A stretch of 64,000 nt of DNA. Source: a virus. Under the pieces are notes generated by a model, which worked only from the letters and a program-made list of their open reading frames with translations, did not search any database and had not been told where the DNA came from. Each line of letters starts with the position of its first letter. Position 1 is the first letter of the stretch. Positions 7,178-13,227 of this stretch are shown piece by piece. The translations under genes were made by a program, and so were the position numbers. The stretch lies in the IMG/VR virus record IMGVR_UViG_3300032047_000006, positions 1 through 64,000 of that record; one strand, 5' to 3'.

Positions 7178-7351
7178 ATGAATGACACTATAGATGAGAT
7201 TAGCGAAGAACTCTGGCAACTGATTGTTGAACTTCTAGAGAACAAGCTTCTCGAATTCGGTGTTACCGAAGAGAGAGAAGAGTGGACAAAGGCTGAAGTT
7301 TCCTCTAAGCTCCTTACTAAGTTAGAGAATGATTTACTTATTGAAAGTTGA
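7178..7351 (+). CDS. small acidic hypothetical protein
   Basis: A 57-residue helical protein starting MNDTIDEISEELW. AAAGGAAA lies 6-13 bases upstream of ATG. It has no recognised domain. It is followed by a hairpin-like sequence at about 7355-7385. Confidence 0.6.
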   Translation: MNDTIDEISEELWQLIVELLENKLLEFGVTEEREEWTKAEVSSKLLTKLENDLLIES

Positions 7352-7416
7352 CTGTTGCTTTCTTGTCCTAAAAGGCAAGAAAAATTTTACGGCAGTCGTT
7401 TCAAGGAATTTTTATT

Positions 7417-7623
7417 ATGAAAAATATTACATGCCCTATTAGAATTGCTGACGACGTGGAGTTTGCACTCGAAGAGTCTATACAAGATCAAATGTCCTGG
7501 ACTGCAATGATGCCTCAAGGTGATTTGACAAAGCTAAAAAAGGTTTGCAAGCCAATCACCACCGTCAATGGTATGACGTTCTGGGTTCTTGATATTGACA
7601 AAGTTGATTTCATTCAAGAATAA
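7417..7623 (+). CDS. hypothetical protein
   Basis: A 68-residue protein with alternating hydrophobic strands and two Cys. AAGGAA lies 8-13 bases before ATG. No family is recognised. A hairpin (7640-7661) follows closely. Confidence 0.6.
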   Translation: MKNITCPIRIADDVEFALEESIQDQMSWTAMMPQGDLTKLKKVCKPITTVNGMTFWVLDIDKVDFIQE

Positions 7624-7639
7624 ACAGTAATTATCTCTC

Positions 7640-7661
7640 GCCGTTTAACGCTCTAAACGGC
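7640..7661 (+). other. perfect hairpin downstream of the 7417 gene
   Basis: GCCGTTTA (7640-7647) and TAAACGGC (7654-7661) form an 8-bp stem with a 6-base loop. The following AGAAATTTTCTTT is only weakly T-rich, so it may be a terminator or an mRNA 3' stabiliser. Confidence 0.45.
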
Positions 7662-7688
7662 AGAAATTTTCTTTCGGAGTTCGTGGCA

Positions 7689-7781
7689 ATGCCGACAAGC
7701 GTTAATTTTAAGTTAGGAGTTATTTCTCTATTCCTCGCCGTCGGACTCAAAATATATCACTCTAATCCCCACCTCTTTTAA
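7689..7781 (+). CDS. possible 30-residue membrane peptide
   Basis: A short frame starting MPTSVNFKLGV with one hydrophobic stretch (VISLFLAVGL). CGGAG lies about 10 bases upstream. It is the only frame of note in the 400-base gap 7624-8035. Support is weak, and it could be chance. Confidence 0.2.
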   Translation: MPTSVNFKLGVISLFLAVGLKIYHSNPHLF

Positions 7782-7785
7782 AACC

Positions 7786-7968
7786 TTTACTTGTGCCGTT
7801 TCTTGTGCTATTATATCTTTTAGATCCTACTTATTATTAAGGGTATGAGGAAACATAAATTACTTGGTTCAAAGTTGTCAACGAACCTTCGTCAAGAATA
7901 AGGAGTATTACTTCTAGGACACATTAAAGGACAACTAGCACGACGGAGCAAAAGAAGTCAGCCCTTAA
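7786..7968 (+). promoter_or_regulatory. promoter followed by a foldable leader or small RNA
   Basis: TTTACT (7786-7791), 17 bases, TATTAT (7809-7814). Downstream, TTAAGGG (7837-7843) can close a domain with CCCTTAA (7962-7968). Inside it CTTG GTTC ... GAAC ... CAAG and GTTGTCAAC can form nested hairpins around 7861-7898. An AAGGAG near 7902 has no start codon after it. No terminator is seen, so it may be a leader of the 8036 gene. Confidence 0.35.
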
Positions 7969-7976
7969 CAAACTGC

Positions 7977-8014
7977 TTGACTTTCAAGTAAAAGTGTAGT
8001 ACATTACACTAGTG
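7977..8014 (+). promoter_or_regulatory. promoter with inverted repeat over the -10 box
   Basis: TTGACT (7977-7982), 17 bases, TACATT (8000-8005). AGTGTA (7993-7998) and TACACT (8005-8010) form an inverted repeat around the -10 box, and CACTAGTG (8007-8014) is a perfect palindrome at the predicted start. This suggests repressor or activator binding. Confidence 0.6.
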
Positions 8015-8035
8015 ATATAAAGAGGAGAATTGATT

Positions 8036-8269
8036 ATGAACAGCAGAGCGCAACATTTTATCGAAGCAATTAAAACTGCATCATCCTCAACGGAAGTTGT
8101 TCGACTTTGGACAGAAGCTGCCAAGGGGAAAGATCTCACTATGAAGGACATTATCAATATTCACCAAGCCTGCGGCAGGATCCTGCTAGAGGCAGTCTAC
8201 GAATCCCACGGTGAAGATTCTGATGCAGTCACCTCCAATCCAGAGTTTAAGACTCAAGCCAAAAAATAA
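8036..8269 (+). CDS. small hypothetical protein
   Basis: A 77-residue helical protein. ATG 8036 is preferred over the in-frame TTG at 8030, because AGAGGAG at 8021-8027 is well spaced to it. No family is recognised. It is followed closely by the zincin gene at 8290. Confidence 0.7.
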   Translation: MNSRAQHFIEAIKTASSSTEVVRLWTEAAKGKDLTMKDIINIHQACGRILLEAVYESHGEDSDAVTSNPEFKTQAKK

Positions 8270-8289
8270 AATAAAAAAGGCTAAAAGTC

Positions 8290-8793
8290 ATGCAGACACA
8301 TTCCGATGCATTCAGCATAGGTAAATTAATAACGGACATAGCAAAACACTTTAATATCAAGAAGAGCGACATCTGGAAGAGGCAATTCGAACTCTTATCT
8401 ATGTGGCTTGGCGAACGGGGATTCAAGGTTACCCTATCCAAGGATTGTGAAGATATAATTAAATGGGATGAGATGTTAGTTATGATAGACTCAGCCCCTC
8501 AATGGGAAAATAGGTACTACGCTCTTCTTCACGAATGTGGGCATATCATCATATCTGAGAATCCAGAGAACTTTGAATATAACTATCCATATTATATACG
8601 AGAGTCTGATGAACGGCGGAGACGTTCTGATGCTTATAAGATTTCTCTCTTGGGAGAGGAAATAGAGGCATGGAAACTTGGGAGAAATCTTGGAGACAAC
8701 ATATTGAATCACTTTATAGATCATAAAAAGTTTGATAAAATGATGACGGAGTGCATGATGAGTTATGTGTTTTGGATTACAGAGGAAGAATAA
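8290..8793 (+). CDS. ImmA/IrrE-like zinc metallopeptidase
   Basis: A 167-residue protein. HECGH at residues 81-85 is the zinc-binding HExxH motif, within LLHECGHIII. A downstream Glu-rich helix (EEIEAWKLG, near 118-126) is placed where ImmA/IrrE-type proteases supply a third ligand. ImmA-family enzymes cleave repressors or regulatory proteins in mobile elements and phages. No HTH is present in this protein, which is shorter than IrrE, so its substrate is unknown. The stop codon abuts the exonuclease ATG at 8794, and the two are probably co-translated from the promoter at 7977. Confidence 0.75.
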   Translation: MQTHSDAFSIGKLITDIAKHFNIKKSDIWKRQFELLSMWLGERGFKVTLSKDCEDIIKWDEMLVMIDSAPQWENRYYALLHECGHIIISENPENFEYNYPYYIRESDERRRRSDAYKISLLGEEIEAWKLGRNLGDNILNHFIDHKKFDKMMTECMMSYVFWITEEE

Positions 8794-9387
8794 ATGATAC
8801 TAACAGTTTTAGATACAGAGACGACGGGGCTTGATCCCGACATTCACGAGATTATTCAGATAGCAGCGATAACTTATGTTCTCGACGCAGAAGGTAATCG
8901 TTATGTAATGAAGAAGTGGGAAAAGAAAATAAATCCACAACAACTTCACACTGCTTCGGAAAAAGCACTTCAAGTAAATGGTTTTACTATTGAAGAGTGG
9001 ATTGGCTCACCGAACGCACTAGAGGTTATGCCAGAAGTCAAAGAGATTATCGAAGGTTCAGATGTCCTGCTCGGACAGAACCTTATTTTTGATTTAAATT
9101 TTATTCACGAGATTTGTTCTCGCAATGATCTAGAGGTTCCAAGCTTTCCTCCTTATATTGACACAAAGTCCATAGCTGACAGGCTCGTAAGGGCATCCTG
9201 GCTGCAACGTTCGGGCATGGATTATCTCGTGGAGCATTATAAGGTAAACGTCCAAGGGAGGGCTCACACGGCGCTCGTAGACTGCGAAAGAACAATGCTC
9301 GTATTTGATGAACTCATGCGAGACGTCAACGAAGAATATGAAATGTTTACTTTTGAAGAACCTTATCAACGACGACGAAGGAAATAA
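8794..9387 (+). CDS. DnaQ-like 3'-5' exonuclease (DEDDh family)
   Basis: A 197-residue exonuclease. Exo I is DTETTG with D7 and E9; Exo II is FDLNFIH around residue 93; Exo III is HTALVD near 151-156, the DEDDh arrangement. It degrades or proofreads DNA or RNA from the 3' end using two metal ions. T4 instead uses DexA and the polymerase's own domain, so this may serve nucleotide recycling, repair or RNA turnover. It starts directly after the stop of the zincin gene and is followed two bases later by the TTG-started gene at 9390. Confidence 0.88.
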   Translation: MILTVLDTETTGLDPDIHEIIQIAAITYVLDAEGNRYVMKKWEKKINPQQLHTASEKALQVNGFTIEEWIGSPNALEVMPEVKEIIEGSDVLLGQNLIFDLNFIHEICSRNDLEVPSFPPYIDTKSIADRLVRASWLQRSGMDYLVEHYKVNVQGRAHTALVDCERTMLVFDELMRDVNEEYEMFTFEEPYQRRRRK

Positions 9388-9389
9388 AA

Positions 9390-9617
9390 TTGATAAAGCA
9401 AGGATCTTTAGTTAAAAATAAAGTATTCCATCATCAAGATGAAAAACCTGTCACTCGTGTTGGGATCGCAATTCATGAGATTTTTAACAACCCTTATTTA
9501 AAAGGTTGTTGGAGAGTTGCATGGGTGCCGACAAAAGAACACCCAGTCTCTAATAATAAGGATTCTCTATATTTTGATCACGTAAAAAAACAAAACTTAA
9601 TTTTATTATCTTCTTGA
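9390..9617 (+). CDS. hypothetical small SH3-like protein, TTG start
   Basis: A 75-residue protein with no in-frame ATG, so the TTG at 9390 is the only reasonable start; AAGGAAA is 6 bases upstream. It begins IKQGSLVKNK, then has beta-strand-like segments with conserved-looking Trp, reminiscent of the small barrel proteins that phages use as modulators. Its last codons overlap the -35 box of the next promoter. Confidence 0.55.
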   Translation: MIKQGSLVKNKVFHHQDEKPVTRVGIAIHEIFNNPYLKGCWRVAWVPTKEHPVSNNKDSLYFDHVKKQNLILLSS

Positions 9618-9642
9618 CTCTTAATGGTGCTTATGCTATAGT
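9614..9642 (+). promoter_or_regulatory. sigma70-type promoter
   Basis: TTGACT (9614-9619), 17 bases, TATAGT (9637-9642). The predicted transcript starts near 9649 with GTGAGTTGG. Confidence 0.75.
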
Positions 9643-9673
9643 ATTGTTGTGAGTTGGTGGTGAAGGAGTTCTT

Positions 9674-9862
9674 ATGAAAGTCGGTGCGTTAGTTCGTTGT
9701 CGTGAGTTCAGTCAGTTCCCGAAAGAAAGAGAAGAAAACCCATTCAACATTCAGGGTGTTCTTGTCGAATACAATAAATTAATGAAAACAGCAACAGTGT
9801 TGATCAATGGACAGACTCGTAAGTTTCGTGCTCACGACGTTCAGTTGGTAAAAAATCCATAA
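9674..9862 (+). CDS. small beta-rich hypothetical protein
   Basis: A 62-residue protein beginning MKVGALVRCRE and ending HDVQLVKNP. It looks like a stand-alone copy of the C-terminal domain of the 76 gene. AAGGAG is 8 bases before ATG. It has its own promoter and is followed by another promoter, so it is expressed as a single gene. Function unknown. Confidence 0.7.
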   Translation: MKVGALVRCREFSQFPKEREENPFNIQGVLVEYNKLMKTATVLINGQTRKFRAHDVQLVKNP

Positions 9863-9878
9863 TGAATGTCGTTTATGC

Positions 9879-9907
9879 TTGACTTTCACTGCTCTATCTA
9901 TTATATT
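9879..9907 (+). promoter_or_regulatory. sigma70-type promoter of the nucleotidase gene
   Basis: TTGACT (9879-9884), 17 bases, TATATT (9902-9907). The leader contains GTGGTT at 9919 before the AAGGAG ribosome site. Confidence 0.75.
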
Positions 9908-9939
9908 ATATATGTAGCGTGGTTGTTAAGGAGAAACCA

Positions 9940-10521
9940 ATGAGAAATGTTTTTTGTGATATGGATGGAGTCCTTGTTGACTTCATCGGTGGGGCTGTCC
10001 CACGAGTTAATGAGGTTTTAAATAACCCACCTCCCGAGCTTGCCCAGTTAGCTCAAGAGGTTAAAGAAGAAGTCGGACGTGACTACGTTGTTGAGGGTGA
10101 CTTAGAAAAGTATACTCCAACTGGTAGCAAGAAAGCTTCTGAGTTTATGTATCTTGTTGTTCATAACGACAAAGAGTTCTGGGCTAACTTAGAATGGAAT
10201 CCTGCTGGACGTGAACTTTGGGAAGGCATCAAAGGTTACAATGTTACTATCCTCACCAGCCCTATGGATAAAAGAGGAGCCCAAGAAAGTCTAGAAGGCA
10301 AGCGAATTTGGTTAGAAAATAATCTTGGACTATGTAATATTAGAGAGGTAATCTTTGAGCACGAAAAGTTTCTTCACGCTACAACAGAGGGTGAGGGTAA
10401 TGTTCTCTTTGATGACTTTATGAGCAAGATTTGCCCTTGGCGTGAAAATGGAGGCTTGGGTTTTCATTTCCAAAACAACGCTCAAGAGGCTCTTGCTTTC
10501 TTGGAGGAAGTTAATGGATGA
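9940..10521 (+). CDS. HAD-family 5'(3')-deoxyribonucleotidase
   Basis: A 193-residue HAD phosphatase. Motif I is CDMDGVLVDF (nucleophile D7, acid D9), motif II is ILTSPMD, and motif III is NVLFDDF. The DxDGVLxDF form and length fit the NT5C 5'(3')-deoxyribonucleotidase family, which removes phosphate from (deoxy)nucleoside monophosphates. In a phage this would tune nucleotide pools. ATG 9940 is used because AAGGAG precedes it; the in-frame GTG at 9919 lies in the leader. The end overlaps the start of the 10514 gene. Confidence 0.8.
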   Translation: MRNVFCDMDGVLVDFIGGAVPRVNEVLNNPPPELAQLAQEVKEEVGRDYVVEGDLEKYTPTGSKKASEFMYLVVHNDKEFWANLEWNPAGRELWEGIKGYNVTILTSPMDKRGAQESLEGKRIWLENNLGLCNIREVIFEHEKFLHATTEGEGNVLFDDFMSKICPWRENGGLGFHFQNNAQEALAFLEEVNG

Positions 10522-10681
10522 TATAGACGTTCTTATTTCAGCCGAAGAGTCACTCCTAGAGCAGTGGGAACCAGAACCGCTTTATATTTCTGTTCCCCAA
10601 CCTCTCTACGAAGAGCGTGAGGAGGAAGATGAGGAAGGCGGCTGCGTCATCATTATCGACATAGCAGGTGAAGAAGAATAA
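10514..10681 (+). CDS. very acidic small protein
   Basis: A 55-residue, strongly acidic protein (a Glu/Asp run around residues 38-45) overlapping the end of the nucleotidase gene by 8 bases. GGAGG about 7 bases upstream, inside the nucleotidase gene, supports ATG 10514. Its charge suggests a DNA mimic or a protein that binds basic partners, but nothing more is visible. Confidence 0.55.
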   Translation: MDDIDVLISAEESLLEQWEPEPLYISVPQPLYEEREEEDEEGGCVIIIDIAGEEE

Positions 10682-10982
10682 AGATATATTTCAAAAACTC
10701 ATACTTGGCACGTTCATTCTCAATATTGCCGATGCTCTATTTTCCTACCATTATATCTCAAAGTTAAGACTCCTTCAGGAGGCAAACCCACTTTGGATAC
10801 CCCTAATATACACACACCCAATGAGCTTTGTCGTTTTAAAGATTTTATTAGGTGGCTCTTGTTGTTTCTTTTTATACAAAACATCAAATTCTAAGACTTC
10901 TCAATGGGGCTCTGTTGTCTGTTTTATTGTATACAGCCTCATAATCGGATCATTTCTAAGTTTCGCTTTTTGTGAAAACTAG
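10668..10982 (+). CDS. DUF5658-like membrane protein, GTG start
   Basis: A 104-residue protein with three predicted transmembrane helices (about 10-30, 42-65, 78-100). The pattern NIADALFSYHYIS, then EANPLW, then a Lys-containing helix matches the DUF5658 family (D..LT... then EaNPlm). It starts with GTG at 10668, within the previous gene's last codons; no better start is seen. DUF5658 function is unknown. Envelope localisation is clear from hydrophobicity. Confidence 0.65.
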   Translation: MKKNKDIFQKLILGTFILNIADALFSYHYISKLRLLQEANPLWIPLIYTHPMSFVVLKILLGGSCCFFLYKTSNSKTSQWGSVVCFIVYSLIIGSFLSFAFCEN

Positions 10983-11002
10983 GATATTTACTCTAAATAA
11001 TA

Positions 11003-11011
11003 CTATTTATA
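11003..11011 (+). promoter_or_regulatory. late-promoter-like motif CTATTTATA
   Basis: CTATTTATA ends 19 bases before the ATG at 11031. It is identical to the motifs at 13194-13202 and 59563-59571. Confidence 0.55.
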
Positions 11012-11030
11012 GACGAAAGGAGACTTAACC

Positions 11031-11207
11031 ATGATTATAGAAAAATTCGAACAAATCATAAAAGACTTGACTCTGGCACAAGAGGACGCTGAAAAGTGTA
11101 ATAAGGGAAATGCTTCTGCCGGACGGAGACTAAGGAAGGTATCTCTTGATGCCATGAAGTCTCTTAAAGAGTTAAGGGCAATAATTATGGAGGAGATTAA
11201 GAAATGA
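11031..11207 (+). CDS. histone H1/Hc1-like small basic protein
   Basis: A 58-residue helical protein. KGNASAGRRLRKVSLDAMK followed by a second helix with KELRAIIMEE resembles the chlamydial Hc1/histone H1-like family, whose N-terminal part is a short helical hairpin with a KGN.(S/A)AG.R.RK signature. The long basic tail of full Hc1 is absent. AAAGGAG precedes the ATG, and the gene follows a late-promoter-like motif. The stop overlaps the next ATG (ATGA), coupling it to the 11204 gene, which carries a targeting-like N terminus. DNA condensation or packing in the head is inferred. Confidence 0.65.
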   Translation: MIIEKFEQIIKDLTLAQEDAEKCNKGNASAGRRLRKVSLDAMKSLKELRAIIMEEIKK

Positions 11208-11548
11208 ACATTTCTGGACAACTGTTAAAAAAGATCATTTTAGAAGAAGTCAAAAAAGCACTCTCTGAGAAGCCTGAAACTGCTCCTCCTGCTGGAGCGG
11301 GTTCTGACGCTGCTGGTACTGGCGTGGGCGTGGGAAGAGGCGTTGCTAAAGCCGCAGGCGTCAAGACAGATGTCGAGAACGCTTTTGAAATTATGTTAAA
11401 TGATAAGAAGCTTGCACCCCTAATGTCAAAGATAAATGATACTAGAGAGAAGGCTCAATTAATTGCCCTCTTAGTTAATCAATTCGATGATAAAAAAGAC
11501 GCCAGACAAGCTCTTACCTTGGCGCTCAAACTTATAAGTAAAAAATAA
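11204..11548 (+). CDS. small protein with capsid-targeting-like N terminus
   Basis: A 114-residue protein. Residues 1-22 form a basic amphipathic helix (LLKKIILEEVKKALSE) ending L20-S-E22, at exactly the same position as in the 3995 protein. A Pro/Ala/Gly-rich linker (about 23-55) leads to a helical C-terminal domain. This targeting helix, linker and cargo layout fits an internal head protein. GGAGG is about 9 bases before ATG. Function of the C-terminal domain is unknown. Confidence 0.75.
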   Translation: MNISGQLLKKIILEEVKKALSEKPETAPPAGAGSDAAGTGVGVGRGVAKAAGVKTDVENAFEIMLNDKKLAPLMSKINDTREKAQLIALLVNQFDDKKDARQALTLALKLISKK

Positions 11549-11549
11549 A

Positions 11550-13133
11550 ATGGAAAGTGAATTTCAAAAACTCCTAGCACATTTTTATAATTTTGCAAAA
11601 CAGAGGATTGGATTTTCCACGGACGCTACGATTCAGTTCATCAGCGATCCTGAAAATGCAATTAGCGTATTAGGTAAGACTGCTTATTATGATCCCTCAA
11701 GTATGAACGTTGCCGTTTACACAGATGGAAGGCATCCTAAGGATATTTTAAGATCTATTGCACACGAATTAGTTCATCACCGTCAAAATTGTGACGGCAA
11801 GATGGATAACCTAGCGCCCACCAAACCGGGATATGCCCAATCCGATGAAGTCCTTCGAGGCTTGGAAGCGGAGGCTTACCTACAAGGCAACATGTGCTTT
11901 AGGGATTGGGAAGACAACTATAAGTCAAATCCAAAAGTTCAAACTATTTATGAGAGTGTTAGAAAAAGCTTTATTAAGGAGAAATTACAAATGAGCACTA
12001 AAGGCGATTTAAGAAATATTGTAAAGGAGGCGGTTACTAAGGTTCTTAAAGAGAATCGTCTTGAGGAGATGGGATACGATGATCATGATGATTATGATGA
12101 TGATCCTTATATGAATGATTTGGAGAAGGAATTTCCTTTTTTGAAGGATAACCCACGAGGCAGGGCTTCAGACGCTCCCGCAGACATTCAACGTGATATG
12201 GATGATGAGTTCGGTGCCGACGAAGACGAAGACGAAATGATGGAAGGCATGTGTGCCTCCTGTGGAGAGTCTCCTTGTGGTTGTCCTATGGAAGAAGAGG
12301 TTGTCGCAGAAGGCGACGAGATGTCCAGAACAATTACACAGATTGAAAAAATCGGTGCTGAAATTTCTCAAATCGCAAAAATGTCCATTGATCCTGCTGT
12401 AGTTGAACGAATCGAAATGATTGATGACATGGTTACCGACGTTCTCGCACAAATGCAAGGTGTGGAACCTGGGTTTGACGCTGATGGATATAGTAAGATG
12501 CCAGGGCAGCGCCCGATGGAAGAAAAAACCACAGACAAGCACAACGACAATCCAGCACTTACAGGCGATCAGAAAGACGAACTTCCAGATCACCTTCAGA
12601 AAGCAATTATTGATTCCGAAGAAGAAGTAGACGAGGAAAAGTTATCTGCTTTTCAAAGAGATCTTCGCAGACGACAAGCAATGAAAGATGCTTACGACGA
12701 GCGAATGAGAAAAGAGAAAGAAGAACAAGAAGCAAACGAAGCTATTGAAGACGACATTACTTCTTCAGAAGACAGATATGGCGACATGAAGCACATCATC
12801 CCTGGTGTTCGTTTTACTGGCGACATCGAAACTGACGTTCGAGCAATGGAAGAAAACGAGGAACTTGCTGACTGGCTTTACGGCGAGTTAGGTTCTGGCG
12901 ACGTTGTTACTGATTCAGAAGGCAGAGTAGAATATACTGGTGCTGATGTTCAGGATTATCTTGACACAAGCGACGTAGAACTTCCAGACATTGCCGAGAC
13001 ACAAGAAGACTTCTATGCTCAAATGAGAACAGACGCAAGAACTCTTTCAGAAGATTGGAATAAAAGCATTCGCAATAAACGTTCTTCCCTTTTGAACGAA
13101 AGACTTATGAAGGCTTGGAACTTCAATAAATAA
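11550..13133 (+). CDS. HExxH metallopeptidase domain fused to an acidic, targeting-peptide-bearing protein
   Basis: A 527-residue frame with two parts. Residues 1-147 form a zincin-like domain with HELVHH at 72-77, preceded by a DGRHPKDILRSIA helix, a family seen in marine T4-like phages. At residue 148 there is an internal ATG (11991) with AAGGAG 9 bases upstream. It is followed by a basic helix ending L-K-E (KEAVTKVLKE), matching the N termini of neighbouring proteins. The C-terminal part is very acidic, with a Cys cluster (CASCGESPCGC, about residues 234-244). No stop separates the two parts, so both a fusion and a shorter internal product are possible. A strong terminator follows. Confidence 0.8.
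   Translation: MESEFQKLLAHFYNFAKQRIGFSTDATIQFISDPENAISVLGKTAYYDPSSMNVAVYTDGRHPKDILRSIAHELVHHRQNCDGKMDNLAPTKPGYAQSDEVLRGLEAEAYLQGNMCFRDWEDNYKSNPKVQTIYESVRKSFIKEKLQMSTKGDLRNIVKEAVTKVLKENRLEEMGYDDHDDYDDDPYMNDLEKEFPFLKDNPRGRASDAPADIQRDMDDEFGADEDEDEMMEGMCASCGESPCGCPMEEEVVAEGDEMSRTITQIEKIGAEISQIAKMSIDPAVVERIEMIDDMVTDVLAQMQGVEPGFDADGYSKMPGQRPMEEKTTDKHNDNPALTGDQKDELPDHLQKAIIDSEEEVDEEKLSAFQRDLRRRQAMKDAYDERMRKEKEEQEANEAIEDDITSSEDRYGDMKHIIPGVRFTGDIETDVRAMEENEELADWLYGELGSGDVVTDSEGRVEYTGADVQDYLDTSDVELPDIAETQEDFYAQMRTDARTLSEDWNKSIRNKRSSLLNERLMKAWNFNK
11991..13133 (+). CDS. possible internal translation product of the 11550 gene
   Basis: ATG 11991 has AAGGAG at 11976-11981, stronger than the ribosome site of the full frame, which relies on coupling to the upstream gene. 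The product would be 380 residues and begin MSTKGDLRNIVKEAVTKVL with LKE at 19-21, like the other targeting-type N termini. Whether both products are made cannot be told from sequence. Confidence 0.45.
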   Translation: MSTKGDLRNIVKEAVTKVLKENRLEEMGYDDHDDYDDDPYMNDLEKEFPFLKDNPRGRASDAPADIQRDMDDEFGADEDEDEMMEGMCASCGESPCGCPMEEEVVAEGDEMSRTITQIEKIGAEISQIAKMSIDPAVVERIEMIDDMVTDVLAQMQGVEPGFDADGYSKMPGQRPMEEKTTDKHNDNPALTGDQKDELPDHLQKAIIDSEEEVDEEKLSAFQRDLRRRQAMKDAYDERMRKEKEEQEANEAIEDDITSSEDRYGDMKHIIPGVRFTGDIETDVRAMEENEELADWLYGELGSGDVVTDSEGRVEYTGADVQDYLDTSDVELPDIAETQEDFYAQMRTDARTLSEDWNKSIRNKRSSLLNERLMKAWNFNK

Positions 13134-13157
13134 AAGATAAATAATTTATCTCAATAA

Positions 13158-13184
13158 GCCTCCACCTTGTGTGGAGGCTTTTTT
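13158..13184 (+). terminator. Rho-independent terminator
   Basis: GCCTCCAC (13158-13165), 5-base loop, GTGGAGGC (13171-13178), then six T residues. Confidence 0.92.
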
Positions 13185-13193
13185 GTTTGTTTT

Positions 13194-13202
13194 CTATTTA
13201 TA
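13194..13202 (+). promoter_or_regulatory. late-promoter-like motif CTATTTATA
   Basis: It lies between the terminator and the ATG at 13228, ending 25 bases before it, exactly where a promoter is expected. Confidence 0.6.
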
Positions 13203-13227
13203 GTGTAATAGAATACGGAGATAAAAA

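Noticed and set aside
7837-7968. Possible tRNA around GGTTCAAAG near 7865
   Set aside because: No acceptor stem, anticodon arm or 3' end can be built, so I kept it only as a foldable leader.
12073-12110. GAT-rich short repeat suspected to be a CRISPR-like or microsatellite element
   Set aside because: It is an in-frame Asp/His codon run in the acidic protein; there are no spacers.
12168-12593. Antisense frame of 141 codons
   Set aside because: It mirrors the acidic coding part of the 11550 gene (Asp/Glu codons read as His/Phe) and has no start signals.
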